A stretch of 64,000 nt of DNA, taken from assembly GCF_016908315.1 (NCBI RefSeq), contig NZ_JAFBDQ010000009.1, positions 62,001 through 126,000 on the forward strand, given 5' to 3'. The notes under the pieces are model-generated. The model was not told the origin of the DNA. It ran no database searches and saw nothing but the letters and a program-made list of their open reading frames with translations. The stretch comes from Halanaerobacter jeridensis. GTDB taxonomy: Bacteria; Bacillota; Halanaerobiia; Halobacteroidales; Halobacteroidaceae. How positions within the stretch are numbered: position 1 is the stretch's first letter; the number at the start of each line of letters is the position of its first letter. The translations under genes and the position numbers were made by a program. Of the stretch, positions 1 to 9,445 are shown piece by piece.

Positions 1-955
1 ACTTCTTATCATACATATAATCCTGTAAAACTCCATCTTTAATTAGCACAGTTCTTTGGGCTTGGTTTCCTTCACTATCAACTCCAAAAGAGCCCCAGCC
101 ATTTCTAACTGTAGCATCATCAACTGCTGTTACTAATTTAGATGCTACTTGCTCTCCAACTTTATCTGCAAAGACTGAAGCACCTTTTTGTACTGCATCT
201 GCTTCTAATCCATGCCCGCAAGCTTCATGGAATAAAACTCCCCCAAAACCATTATTAATTACTACTGGCATTTTACCAGATGGAGCTGGATCAGCTTCTA
301 ACATTGTAACTGCTTGCCGTGCCGCTTCCTCACCAATCTTTTCTGGTGGATACTCATCAAATAGTTCAAATCCCATTTGACGGCCTGGATTTTCTGAACC
401 AGTCTGCATTTGTGTTCCATCAGAAGCAATAGCATGTACTCTCATCCGAGTGTAAGTTCGTTCATCTTCTATCATTAACCCTTCTGAATTAGCAACCATA
501 ATTCGTTGGTTTTTATCAGAATAACTAACCATTACCTGTCTGATATTCTCATCATAATCTCGAGCTGCTCCATTAGCTGCTTCGACTAATTTGGCTTTAC
601 GTTTTTTATCTACAGTCGTCGGCTTAATATTAACTGGATGAATTAATTGCGGCTTTTGTTTCATCAAATTCGCAACTGTTACTCCACCCTCACCTTGACT
701 AGCAGAACCTGCTACTCTAGCAGTCTCTAATAAAGAATCAATACTTAAATCATCAGTATAGGCATAAGAAACTTGATCTCCAGTTATCACTCGTACTCCT
801 ACCCCTAAATCATAACCTGTTTTTACCCTTTCCAATTTTGAATTTTCTAAAGAAATACTATTCCGCTTTGTATCTTCAAAAAAAATTTCAGCAAAATCTG
901 CCCCACCTTCTAGAGCAGTTGCTAAAATTTTATTTATATTCTTTTCTGATAACAT
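1..955 (-). CDS. tldD: TldD family metalloprotease (partial, C-terminus outside window)
   Basis: This is the first 318 codons of a TldD/PmbA-family zinc protease; the rest lies off the left edge. The family (about 480 residues) acts with PmbA/TldE to trim modified peptides and degrade antitoxins in the cytoplasm. The HExxxH zinc motif is visible as HEACGHGLEAD at about residue 250, followed by the family-typical VGEQVASKLVTAVDD stretch. The ATG at 955 is chosen because an AAGGGGTG ribosome site precedes it. It is read in the same direction as polA upstream, separated by a repeat-rich 190-bp gap, so co-transcription is uncertain. Confidence 0.9.
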   Translation of the reverse strand, partial: MLSEKNINKILATALEGGADFAEIFFEDTKRNSISLENSKLERVKTGYDLGVGVRVITGDQVSYAYTDDLSIDSLLETARVAGSASQGEGGVTVANLMKQKPQLIHPVNIKPTTVDKKRKAKLVEAANGAARDYDENIRQVMVSYSDKNQRIMVANSEGLMIEDERTYTRMRVHAIASDGTQMQTGSENPGRQMGFELFDEYPPEKIGEEAARQAVTMLEADPAPSGKMPVVINNGFGGVLFHEACGHGLEADAVQKGASVFADKVGEQVASKLVTAVDDATVRNGWGSFGVDSEGNQAQRTVLIKDGVLQDYMYDKK

Positions 956-977
956 TTTTTCACCCCTTAATAAGTTC

Positions 978-1102
978 AGTAAAGAGTAACAAGTGATGAG
1001 TAATCAGATTAAAACAAAAACCATCTAATAGACCCTCGGTCTTTCTTGTTCTTCACTCTTCACTTTTTTATGTTTTTATCTTTTTACTTGTTACTCTTTA
1101 CT
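978..1102. repeat. Inverted repeat in a simple-repeat-rich gap between polA and tldD
   Basis: Two perfect 17-nt inverted arms (978-994 and 1086-1102, AGTAAAGAGTAACAAGT and its complement) flank about 90 bp that also holds a small hairpin, agacc-ctc-ggtct, near 1030-1042. The surrounding 961-1147 stretch is made of degenerate agtaa/agag/agtga units that continue up to the polA stop codon. No open frame is present. It may be a decayed miniature element or a simple-sequence expansion; a polA terminator role is possible but there is no clear T-run. Confidence 0.55.
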
Positions 1103-1147
1103 GCTTTTACTGTTTTTCTCTCTTTACTCTTTACTTGTTACTAATTA

Positions 1148-3721
1148 CTAATCACTAATTTTTTTCATCTCATTCCAGTTATCTCCTACTTTCACGTCTA
1201 CCTCTAAATCAACATCCAAATCTGCAGCAGCTTCCATCTCTTCTCGTACTAATTCAGACACTGCTTCTACTTCATCTTCTGGTACTTCTAGTACTAATTC
1301 ATCATGTACTTGTAATAATACATCAGCATTTAAATCACTATCTTCTAAAGCATCAGACACATCAATCATAGCTATCTTCATAATATCTGCTCCACTACCC
1401 TGAATTGGCGTATTAATCGCCATTCGTTTAGCAAATTGGCGGCGGTGATAATTACTACTCGTAATTTCAGGTAGATATCTACGTCTATTAAAGATAGTTT
1501 CAACATATCCCTTATCTTCAGCTTTATACTTCTGTTCTTCAATATATTCTTCTACTTTTGGATAACGTTCAAAGTATAAATCAATATATTCTTGGGCTTC
1601 CTTTTGAGAAATATCTAATCTATCTGCTAATCCCCAAGCACTAATCCCATAAGCTATACCAAAGTTAACTGCTTTAGCTTTTCTACGAGCATCTCCAGTT
1701 GATAAGCCAAACAATTCTTTTGCTGTCTTACTGTGGATATCAGCACCTTCATTATAAGCTTCTTTCAATCCCTCATCTTGAGAAATATGAGCTAAAATAC
1801 GCAGTTCAACTTGAGAATAATCAGCAGCTACTAATTTCTTCCCTTCCTCTGCTACAAATATTTTTCTAATCCGTCGTCCTTCTTCAGTTCTGATTGGTAT
1901 ATTCTGCAGATTCGGTTCTGTACTACTCAAACGCCCCGTTGCTGTCACACGCTGATTATATGTAGTATGAATTCTACCCGTTTCTGGATTAATATAATCT
2001 TCTAATGGTGACACATAAGTGGAATTTAACTTTTGATAAGTTCTATATTCAGAAATCAAAGGAATTATCTCATGTTTTCCTTCTAATTTTTCTAAAACTT
2101 TTGCACTAGTAGAATAACCTGTTTTGGTCTTTTTAATTACTGGTAAACCTAATTTTTCAAATAAAATATTCCCTAACTGTTTAGGTGAATTCAAATTAAA
2201 CTCTTCTCCTGCTAATTCGTAGGCTTTTTCCTCTATTTCTTTTATTTTTTCTTCAAGCTCTGCTCCCAATTCTTCTAATTTATTTGAACTAACTTTAATT
2301 CCGTTCAACTCTAATTGAGCTAACACTTTAATTAATGGTAATTCAATCTCATTATATAACTTTAACATTTCATCATTTTCTAATTTAGTTATTAGTTCTT
2401 CCCTCAATTTAAATATAGTATTAGTCTTTAAAACTAATTTTTCTCTTCCCTCTACTTCTGGTAAAGACAATTGTAATTGATTTTCCATCACTTTTGTGAA
2501 ATCATTTTCATCATCGCTAGGATGCAATAAATAATCAGCTAATAATGGTTCAAAAATCAATTCACCAATTTCTACTTCCTGTTGTAATAAATATCTGAAT
2601 TGGTCTTTAGGATCTAACATTAATAATTCTTTTTGCGCAAGTAATTCTTCTAACTCCCCTAATAATTCCTTTTCTTCTAAATCAATATAATAATTTTTTT
2701 CTCCTGTAGCTATAGCTAATCCCTCTAAGTTCTGGTCTAACTTATCTCCTGTTAAATCAAGATTTACCGCTACTTCATCACTTAACTTTATTCCCCTCAA
2801 TTCTTCTACATCAGTAATCTCTTGGTAATCAATTTCTTCTAATTCACTATGTCCGCCAATTTCTGAAATCAAACTATTAAACTCCATTTTAGTAAACACA
2901 TCTTTAGCTTGGTCAGTTTTCCAATTAGACAGATTTAATGTTTCAAAATCTACTTCTAAAGGAACATCAACCTTGATTGTAGCTAATTTTTTACTCATCC
3001 GCGCTCTATCAGCTTGTTTTTTTAAGGTTGCTTTTCGTTTTTTGCCTCCTACTTGATCTATATTATCCAATACTGTCTCTAAATCACCAAATTCTTTTAA
3101 TAATTTAGTAGAAGTTTTCTTGCCAATTCCATCTACTCCAGGAATATTATCAGAACTATCCCCCATCAATCCTTTCTTATCTATTAACTGTAAAGGTTCT
3201 AATTCATATTCCTCTCTAAATTTATCTAAATCATAATCTACAATATCACTAATTCCTTTACGAGTATACATCACATCAATATTCTCACTAATTAATTGTA
3301 AATTATCACGATCACCAGTGACAATTGTTACTTGGTACCCTTCCTCTTCAGCTTCTTTAGCTAATGTTCCAATTAAATCATCCGCTTCAAAACCTTCTTT
3401 TTCAAACGTTGGCACATCTAAAGATTCCAAAACTTCTTTAACCATCGCAAATTGTGGCTTTAATGTATCAGGTGTTTCTTTTCTATTACCCTTATAATCA
3501 TCATACTCCTCATGACGAAAAGTAGGGGCAGCTAAATCAAAAGCAACTCCTAACAAATCAACCTCATTATTATTAACTAAACTAATTAACATTCTAGTAA
3601 ATCCATAAACAGCATTAGTTACTGTCCCATCTGATTTAGTTAAACTCTCTGGCAAAGCATAAAATGCTCTATAAGTTAAACTATTTCCATCTAATAAGTA
3701 TAAATTTTCTTTTTCTTCCAT
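1148..3721 (-). CDS. polA: DNA polymerase I
   Basis: 857-residue repair and Okazaki-processing polymerase. Order: 5'-3' exonuclease (about 1-290, with the DNLQLISENIDV and GDSSDNIPGVDGIGKKT helix-hairpin region), a degenerate 3'-5' exonuclease domain (about 300-470), and the polymerase domain. Motif A is DYSQVELRILAH (about 624), motif B RRKAKAVNFGIAYG (about 669), and motif C VHDE (about 805). The proofreading site looks dead: where active enzymes have the DxE signature this protein reads VNLDLTGDKLD, as in Bacillus and Thermus homologues. The ATG at 3721 follows an AAGGAGG site. It is monocistronic by context. Confidence 0.97.
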   Translation of the reverse strand: MEEKENLYLLDGNSLTYRAFYALPESLTKSDGTVTNAVYGFTRMLISLVNNNEVDLLGVAFDLAAPTFRHEEYDDYKGNRKETPDTLKPQFAMVKEVLESLDVPTFEKEGFEADDLIGTLAKEAEEEGYQVTIVTGDRDNLQLISENIDVMYTRKGISDIVDYDLDKFREEYELEPLQLIDKKGLMGDSSDNIPGVDGIGKKTSTKLLKEFGDLETVLDNIDQVGGKKRKATLKKQADRARMSKKLATIKVDVPLEVDFETLNLSNWKTDQAKDVFTKMEFNSLISEIGGHSELEEIDYQEITDVEELRGIKLSDEVAVNLDLTGDKLDQNLEGLAIATGEKNYYIDLEEKELLGELEELLAQKELLMLDPKDQFRYLLQQEVEIGELIFEPLLADYLLHPSDDENDFTKVMENQLQLSLPEVEGREKLVLKTNTIFKLREELITKLENDEMLKLYNEIELPLIKVLAQLELNGIKVSSNKLEELGAELEEKIKEIEEKAYELAGEEFNLNSPKQLGNILFEKLGLPVIKKTKTGYSTSAKVLEKLEGKHEIIPLISEYRTYQKLNSTYVSPLEDYINPETGRIHTTYNQRVTATGRLSSTEPNLQNIPIRTEEGRRIRKIFVAEEGKKLVAADYSQVELRILAHISQDEGLKEAYNEGADIHSKTAKELFGLSTGDARRKAKAVNFGIAYGISAWGLADRLDISQKEAQEYIDLYFERYPKVEEYIEEQKYKAEDKGYVETIFNRRRYLPEITSSNYHRRQFAKRMAINTPIQGSGADIMKIAMIDVSDALEDSDLNADVLLQVHDELVLEVPEDEVEAVSELVREEMEAAADLDVDLEVDVKVGDNWNEMKKISD

Positions 3722-3972
3722 GTTTATAAAAGCCTCCTTGTCAAAATCTATTCCCTTATTTTATTTCCTTAAAAAAGCTTAAATTCCTTTATCTAAAATA
3801 TCTAATCTATCCTCATTAATTTAATTTAACCTAATTTTTATATTTGATTACATTTTAACTTGATTATTAAAGATTAAAAAAAACCGCTCTCTTTGGATTT
3901 AAAACAATTAATTGAATCAAAAGCAAAGAAGGCGGCTCAAATCTCAATTTTTAATTTTAAGTACATACTAAT

Positions 3973-4791
3973 TCAAGATGAAATTATTTCTACTTCTCCC
4001 CCGACTACCTCTATTTTATTTATAATCTTTTCAAAATCTTCTTCTATTTTTGGGAATGCAAAATCAATATCTCTCAAATCAAAAGATATTTTCAAAGATT
4101 CAATAACTAATAAATCCTTAATTGTTTCATTGATTGATTTTATCATATCTTCATCAATAACTTTATTAATCTTCACTTTCAGATTTCCACTCTCATTAAT
4201 TACTTTAAAAGGCTTTTTATTATTCCCCTCATCTAATTCTGATGCTATATCATCCAACTGTTCTTCTAAATTATTATTGTTTCTTTTATCTGTTTTTTCT
4301 AAATTTTCTAATTCTTCTTTTAATCTATTCTTTGCATCTTCTTTTTTCTTTTTTCGCCAACTTGCTTCTCGACTACATTTAAAACCACAAGGGTTTTCTA
4401 TCTGTTCCGCAATTCGTTCAGAAATATCCTCTTCATCTAAAATATTATTTAAAGCTTCAACTAACTCTTTAATTTCAATAGGCTTTACTATATAATAATC
4501 AGCCCCCAAATTAAGTGCTTCTAAAATTTTAGACTTTTCACCTAAACAAGTTATTATTATTACTTTAGATTGAGGATATTCATTCTTTATTTTCTTTAAT
4601 GCTTCAAGCCCATCCACTTGGGGCATTACTAAGTCCAAACTGATTATATCAGGTTGACATTCTTCGTATTTGTCTACCACCCCAGCCCCAGTTTCTAGTT
4701 CTCCAACTACTTTCTGACCAAGGCTTTCTAATATACTCTTTATATTTTTTCTCATCATCAGACTATCATCTATTACTAAAAAATCCGCCAC
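3973..4791 (-). CDS. Response regulator with unrecognised C-terminal domain
   Basis: CheY-like receiver of about 120 residues, with the acidic pair in VIDDS, the phospho-acceptor Asp in ISLDLVMP and the conserved Lys in IVKPIE. A Cys-containing, very basic linker (CGFKCSREASWRKKKK) and a charged coiled-coil-like region follow, then about 75 residues (DEDMIKSINETIK onward) that I do not recognise. No DNA-binding helix-turn-helix is visible. The GTG at 4791 is preferred because GGGGTG lies 6-7 nt upstream and gives a normal receiver N-terminus; a longer reading from a TTG at 4824 has no ribosome site. No kinase gene is adjacent. Confidence 0.8.
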   Translation of the reverse strand: MADFLVIDDSLMMRKNIKSILESLGQKVVGELETGAGVVDKYEECQPDIISLDLVMPQVDGLEALKKIKNEYPQSKVIIITCLGEKSKILEALNLGADYYIVKPIEIKELVEALNNILDEEDISERIAEQIENPCGFKCSREASWRKKKKEDAKNRLKEELENLEKTDKRNNNNLEEQLDDIASELDEGNNKKPFKVINESGNLKVKINKVIDEDMIKSINETIKDLLVIESLKISFDLRDIDFAFPKIEEDFEKIINKIEVVGGEVEIISS

Positions 4792-5042
4792 TGATACCAC
4801 CCCTGCAATATTTTTAGCTCTCAATTAAATTTATTCAGCGAAGTATAGTCTTAAAATTAATTTATTATTTACAAAATATAATCTTAATTGTTAAGTATTC
4901 CTTAAAAAAATTAAAATTCCTCTTTTTTCATCATAAAACTACAAATTGAACAAATTACTGATTCATTTTATGGATATTCCTGTGATAATATGTTAATATC
5001 TAAAAGAGTTGAGCTTAGTAAATTTAGAAAGGAGCAATATAA

Positions 5043-6239
5043 ATGATTAAAAGATTAACTACTATATTCTTAATAATAAGCATAATTGCTATTTTTTCTC
5101 TACCGGTTTTTGCTTATCAACCGCCGGATGTAAGTAACCATCATTGGGCACTGCCTTATATCAGTCAATTATTAGACCAAGACATTATGTATATCTATCG
5201 TGACGGGAATTTTTATCCTAATACTCCTATTACTAGAGGAGAATTTGCTTATTCCTTAGCCAAATCACTAAACTTAACACCGAGTATTACTACTAATTTA
5301 ATTGATATTACTAATCATCCTGCTGAGGGATATATCTCTGCGCTAGTAAAAGAAGAAATTATTACTGGGTATCCTGATGAAACTTTTCGTCCCCAGAAAA
5401 AAATTACTCGCGCCGAAATTATTACTATGTTGGCCCGGAGTTTGAATTTAGAAGATGAACAGAAAAAAATTGTATTAGATAATAACTTTTATAATGATGT
5501 CGCAGGTGACCACTGGGCCCAAGAATTAATTTCTTTAGCAACTCGGATAGAAATTATTAATGGCTATCCAGACGGTAGCTTTAAACCTAATAATTACGTT
5601 ACTAGAGCAGAGAGTGCTAAATTATTAGTGAAATTAAGAGAATTTACTACTGTAGATGGAACAGTAGTTGAAACTTATCCACTATCAAAGAAAGTCAAAA
5701 TTAAAATCAATAATCAAAATCAAGTCTTTAATCTTAGCCGCGACCCATTAATCGGTCGTAATAATCAATTAGTAGATTTAGATGACATGCTAGTTTCTGA
5801 TAGTGCTTATTTATTATTAAATCAATATCAAGAAGTTGTTTATTTGAAATCATACGGCTTAATTACTAAAAAAGATGTTGCTAAAGAAGTTAGTGAGCAA
5901 ACAAATGATTTTTTTGATCCTGAAGAATTAATCGAAATTGCTGATGGAAATTGGGATGCTGTTACTCCAGTTTTAAAAGAAAAAATCGCTGTTCAACTAT
6001 TTGAAACTGGTCTTAATCCTCACGAAGTAAATGCTTTATTTGAGCAAGATTGGGATGAGATGAAAAATTTAAGTAAAGATAGATTAGTAGAAGCAGTATC
6101 TATTGCTACAAATATACCGCAAGAGATTATTACTGCTTCATTAAATAAAGATTGGGAAAAAGCTAAAGAATTAGCAAAAGAAAATGCTGTTACTACAGCC
6201 TTGAATGCAATTATGCGTAATAGTTCATTATTGTCTTAG
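5043..6239 (+). CDS. S-layer homology (SLH) domain protein
   Basis: 398-residue exported protein with an N-terminal signal peptide (KR, then a hydrophobic stretch ending at FAYQP). Three SLH repeats follow (about 28-78, 85-137, 147-200) with the typical TRGEFA, TRAEII and TRAESA motifs, which tether proteins to wall-linked polymers. The remaining 200 residues contain a small beta-rich segment (TVVETYPLSKKVKIKI) and an acidic helical tail I do not recognise. There is no porin-like barrel, so it is unlikely to be an OmpM-type protein. AGAAAGGAG precedes the ATG. It is transcribed alone, with a terminator after it. Confidence 0.85.
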   Translation: MIKRLTTIFLIISIIAIFSLPVFAYQPPDVSNHHWALPYISQLLDQDIMYIYRDGNFYPNTPITRGEFAYSLAKSLNLTPSITTNLIDITNHPAEGYISALVKEEIITGYPDETFRPQKKITRAEIITMLARSLNLEDEQKKIVLDNNFYNDVAGDHWAQELISLATRIEIINGYPDGSFKPNNYVTRAESAKLLVKLREFTTVDGTVVETYPLSKKVKIKINNQNQVFNLSRDPLIGRNNQLVDLDDMLVSDSAYLLLNQYQEVVYLKSYGLITKKDVAKEVSEQTNDFFDPEELIEIADGNWDAVTPVLKEKIAVQLFETGLNPHEVNALFEQDWDEMKNLSKDRLVEAVSIATNIPQEIITASLNKDWEKAKELAKENAVTTALNAIMRNSSLLS

Positions 6240-6244
6240 TTTTC

Positions 6245-6285
6245 AATAGTAACAGGAAAACACCTGTTACTATTTTACATATTTT
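6245..6285 (+). terminator. Rho-independent terminator after the SLH gene
   Basis: A perfect 12-bp stem (AATAGTAACAGG with its complement), loop aaaaca, followed by ttacatatttttctt. It starts 6 nt after the SLH stop codon. Confidence 0.85.
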
Positions 6286-6394
6286 TCTTATAAAGCAATT
6301 AATCTGCAAAAATGTATTGTGGAATACATTAAATTTATGTGAAATAGGCTAAAATAATAATAAGTTAATCATAATATCTGTGAGGTGAACTATT

Positions 6395-7009
6395 ATGTAT
6401 AAACAAAAAATGTATCAAAAGGTGACAAAAATAAATCCTAATTTTGTCTTTAATATTAAAAATTCTCATTCATTAGATAGTTTATTAGAAAAATTAAGAG
6501 AAAAAAACCACTATACATATCAACATAGTCTCAATGTTTATATGTATAGCATATCCATAGGAGAAAAATTGAAATTAAAAACTACTGAATTAAAACAACT
6601 AGGTCAAGGTGCCTTATTACATGATATTGGCAAACTCAAAATGTCAGATAAAATTTTAAAAAAACCAGATTCACTCACGGAATTAGAATATCAAAAAATT
6701 AAAAAACATCCCATACAAGGTGTCAAGATCATAGGAAACAATAAAAATATCAGTAATTTAAAAACTGCTATTTTGGAACATCACGAAAATTTTGACGGTT
6801 CGGGGTATCCTTTTGGATTATCAGGAGAAAATATAGCACTAAATGCCAGGATTATTAGAATAGCAGATAGTTTTGATACTATGGTTAGTAACCGAGTCTA
6901 TCAAAGCGCTTTACCAATTGAAAAAGCTATTACTGAATTAAAAGAAAATGCGGGCCAACAATTTGACCCTGAAATAGTAAAAAGCTTCGCAGAATTAATA
7001 TTAGATTGA
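6395..7009 (+). CDS. HD-GYP domain protein, probable c-di-GMP phosphodiesterase
   Basis: 204 residues, almost entirely an HD-GYP domain. The metal ligands and signature are present: HSLNVYMY, HDIGK, KKHPIQG, EHHENFDGSGYP and a RIIRIADSFDTM helix. The family hydrolyses cyclic di-GMP in the cytoplasm. There is no receiver or sensor domain, so input must come from the first 40 residues or a partner. GAGGTG sits upstream of the ATG at 6395. It is followed by tRNA-Leu, which has its own promoter. Confidence 0.88.
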   Translation: MYKQKMYQKVTKINPNFVFNIKNSHSLDSLLEKLREKNHYTYQHSLNVYMYSISIGEKLKLKTTELKQLGQGALLHDIGKLKMSDKILKKPDSLTELEYQKIKKHPIQGVKIIGNNKNISNLKTAILEHHENFDGSGYPFGLSGENIALNARIIRIADSFDTMVSNRVYQSALPIEKAITELKENAGQQFDPEIVKSFAELILD

Positions 7010-7018
7010 AATTTTCCC

Positions 7019-7047
7019 TTGCAAAAATATAATTTCTGTGTTATAGT
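7019..7047 (+). promoter_or_regulatory. Sigma-A promoter of tRNA-Leu
   Basis: TTGCAA (7019-7024), 17-nt spacer, TATAGT (7042-7047). It lies about 40 bp upstream of the tRNA and immediately after the HD-GYP stop codon. Confidence 0.8.
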
Positions 7048-7086
7048 AGTAAACGCTGACTGAGAAAAAAGTATATTAAATATTAA

Positions 7087-7174
7087 GCCGAAGTGGCGGA
7101 ACTGGCAGACGCGTTGGATTCAAAATCCAATGGTCCTTGTGATCGTGTGGGTTCGATTCCCACCTTCGGCACCA
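7087..7174 (+). tRNA. tRNA-Leu (CAA)
   Basis: Class II tRNA with acceptor arms gccgaag/cttcggc, anticodon stem ttgga/tccaa with loop ttcaaaa (anticodon CAA), a long variable arm, the T-arm gtgggttcgattcccac, and an encoded CCA at 7172-7174. Confidence 0.97.
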
Positions 7175-7180
7175 TTTATT

Positions 7181-7210
7181 AAAAAGCCCCGTTGCAACGG
7201 GGCTTTTTCG
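7181..7210 (+). terminator. Bidirectional terminator between tRNA-Leu and the chemoreceptor gene
   Basis: Perfect hairpin AAAAAGCCCCGTTG with its complement, then T-rich sequence. It has A/T tracts on both sides and sits between convergent genes, so it can serve both strands. Confidence 0.92.
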
Positions 7211-7228
7211 TTCTTTTGTTTAAAATAT

Positions 7229-9172
7229 TTAAACATCAAATTTCTCTATCATATGCTGTAATTCTTGCGCCATACTAGTTAACTCTTGAGAAGAATTAGC
7301 TATCTCTTCTGACATACTATCAATATCTTGAGAAGCTATCATTACTTCATCACTCTTTTGAGCTAAATCTTGAGTAGCAGCAGCAGTCTGTTCGATCTGT
7401 TGAGCTGTCTCTTCAGTAGCATTTTTTATTTGGTTGAATACTCGACCACTTTCTTCTGCCACTTTTTGGCTTTGTTTAGCCTTTTCTTCTACTTCATGAA
7501 TTGAATCTAAAGCAGTATCAGTATTTTCTTGCGTTTCATTGATTAATTCTGAAATTTCTTCTGTAGCTTGATTAGTCTTTTCTGCTAAATCCCTAATCTC
7601 ATCTGCTACTACAGCAAACCCTTGACCCGCTTCTCCAGCCCGAGCAGCTTCTATCGCAGCATTTAAAGCTAATAAATTAGTCTGCTCTGCTATATTAGTG
7701 ATCAATTCTACAATTTGACCAATCTCCTCTGATTTTTGATCCAAGTTATTAATTACTTCTACAGCTTCCTCTACAGAATGATTAATTTCTTTAATATTTG
7801 CCACAGTCTGTTCAATATTCTCGCTTCCGACCTCAGTTTGGGAGCTAGATTCTTGAGCATAACTAGTTACCTCTTGTGTTCCAGCAGAAATTTTCTCTAT
7901 CCCTGCTGACATATTTTCCATTAATTGATTAGTAGTTTTAATAGTAGCATTTCCTTCTTCGGAAGAAGCAGATAATTCTTCACTATAGGCGGATAAATCT
8001 TCAACAGTATCTAATAACTTAGTTATAACCCCTTTCAAATTATCTTTCATTTTATTTAATGCTTGTCCTAAATCTCCTATCTCACTTTTATCTTCAATCT
8101 CTAACTCTTCTACAGTTAAATTGTTGTGAGCAATCTCTTCAGCAAAATTAGTAGCTTTAATTATTGGATTTGAAATTTTATTAGCTACATAAAGAGCAAC
8201 TAAAATAACTATAGCCGTAATTACTAAAACAATGGTAATAATTTTTAAATACATAGCATCGATCTTAGCTGTTAGCTCTTCTTTAGGAATGACAGATATA
8301 AATTTCCAATCTGTTTGTGATGAAGTATACACATTCATAAAATATTTTTTACCATCCATAGTCGCAAAAAAATTATCATTCTTAATTTTCTCAATATTAT
8401 TCAAACTATCAACATTTAATTTAGAAATATTCTTAAAATTAAGCTTTGGTTTAGTCGGATGGGCCAAAATCTTTCCCTCACCAGTAGTTAAAATTGCATA
8501 GCCTTCATTACCAACTTGTACATCTTTAACCATCTTAGTTAATTCTTCTAAATTTACATCTAAACCCTGCACCCCAATTATTTGTCCACTGTCATCTTTA
8601 ATTGTAGTTACTGTACTAATAATGACTGCATCCTTCCAATAATAAGGAGTTGTTCGACTAATTTTATCTTTATTCTTCATTGCAATTTTAAAATAAGGTC
8701 TTACTTTTGGATTATAATTTTTGGTTACTGACCTAGCAGGCCATTGAATATAACCACCATCAGTAGTTGCCATATAAACATAAGCAATATCGTCATGTGT
8801 TTTAGCAAAATGATTATAAACCTTATAAATTTCTTCCTCAATACCTCCATTTTGTACTGGAGTTAGATTTAATTCTGACTTCGTTGTTTTATTCATATAA
8901 GTAGTAATTGTATCATCAGCCTGCTGGACAGTAGGATCCGTAGCTAAAAAATGACAGTTTTTCTTTACTTCCTCAAAATAAATATTAAATGCATTATCTA
9001 CTTTCTTCATCTCTTTATTAGCAGATTCCACAAAGTCATTCTTGATTGTTTGCTGTAGTGCTTGGATTTCAAAGTAACTTATTATACCTATTGGTACTAA
9101 TGCCAATAATAAAAATAATATAACTAATCGCGGCTTAATACTGTTAAGTGAAAATTTCTTTAACCAACTCAT
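7229..9172 (-). CDS. Methyl-accepting chemotaxis protein, Cache-type sensor
   Basis: 647 residues. First membrane helix at about 13-32, an extracytoplasmic dCache-like sensor (about 35-300, with the [23 protein letters not shown] and [16 protein letters not shown] segments typical of Cache folds), second helix at about 305-330, HAMP domain, then the cytoplasmic signalling coiled coil. The hairpin tip [19 protein letters not shown] binds CheA/CheW. It signals ligand binding to the flagellar switch; the ligand cannot be read from sequence. The ATG at 9172 follows AGGAGGGGG. It is divergent from the next gene, and the 273-bp gap between them holds no structure I can support. Confidence 0.95.
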   Translation of the reverse strand: MSWLKKFSLNSIKPRLVILFLLLALVPIGIISYFEIQALQQTIKNDFVESANKEMKKVDNAFNIYFEEVKKNCHFLATDPTVQQADDTITTYMNKTTKSELNLTPVQNGGIEEEIYKVYNHFAKTHDDIAYVYMATTDGGYIQWPARSVTKNYNPKVRPYFKIAMKNKDKISRTTPYYWKDAVIISTVTTIKDDSGQIIGVQGLDVNLEELTKMVKDVQVGNEGYAILTTGEGKILAHPTKPKLNFKNISKLNVDSLNNIEKIKNDNFFATMDGKKYFMNVYTSSQTDWKFISVIPKEELTAKIDAMYLKIITIVLVITAIVILVALYVANKISNPIIKATNFAEEIAHNNLTVEELEIEDKSEIGDLGQALNKMKDNLKGVITKLLDTVEDLSAYSEELSASSEEGNATIKTTNQLMENMSAGIEKISAGTQEVTSYAQESSSQTEVGSENIEQTVANIKEINHSVEEAVEVINNLDQKSEEIGQIVELITNIAEQTNLLALNAAIEAARAGEAGQGFAVVADEIRDLAEKTNQATEEISELINETQENTDTALDSIHEVEEKAKQSQKVAEESGRVFNQIKNATEETAQQIEQTAAATQDLAQKSDEVMIASQDIDSMSEEIANSSQELTSMAQELQHMIEKFDV

Positions 9173-9445
9173 TTTTCCCCCTCCTAATTATTTAATACAC
9201 TCTAATATTAATTACTATATATATAGCTTATTCTACATTTTTCGCCTTTTTTCCTGCATTAAACAATAAACAAAAGTATTAATTAAACATTAATTTTATC
9301 AAAAAAATAAGTTCAAAATATTATAAATCGAAGCAAAAAAAGTTATCCACCCTCTCCTACAATTAATTTATTTAAAAGGTCAAATTATTTTTATATAGAA
9401 AATATAAAAATAGACTTTTGTAAACATTAATAAGGGGGCCTAGAT

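Noticed and set aside
3893-4495. 200-codon open frame on the plus strand
   Set aside because: It is antisense to the response regulator, has Ser/Phe/Ile-rich composition expected of a reversed low-GC gene, and has no ribosome site.
4946-4989. Promoter before the SLH gene
   Set aside because: TTGAAC with a weak -10 and an extended TGTGATAAT without a -35 partner both exist; neither is convincing enough to annotate.
9173-9445. Sigma-28 or other promoter in the divergent gap before the chemoreceptor
   Set aside because: A GGCGAAAA-like sequence is present but the -35 element and spacing do not fit well.
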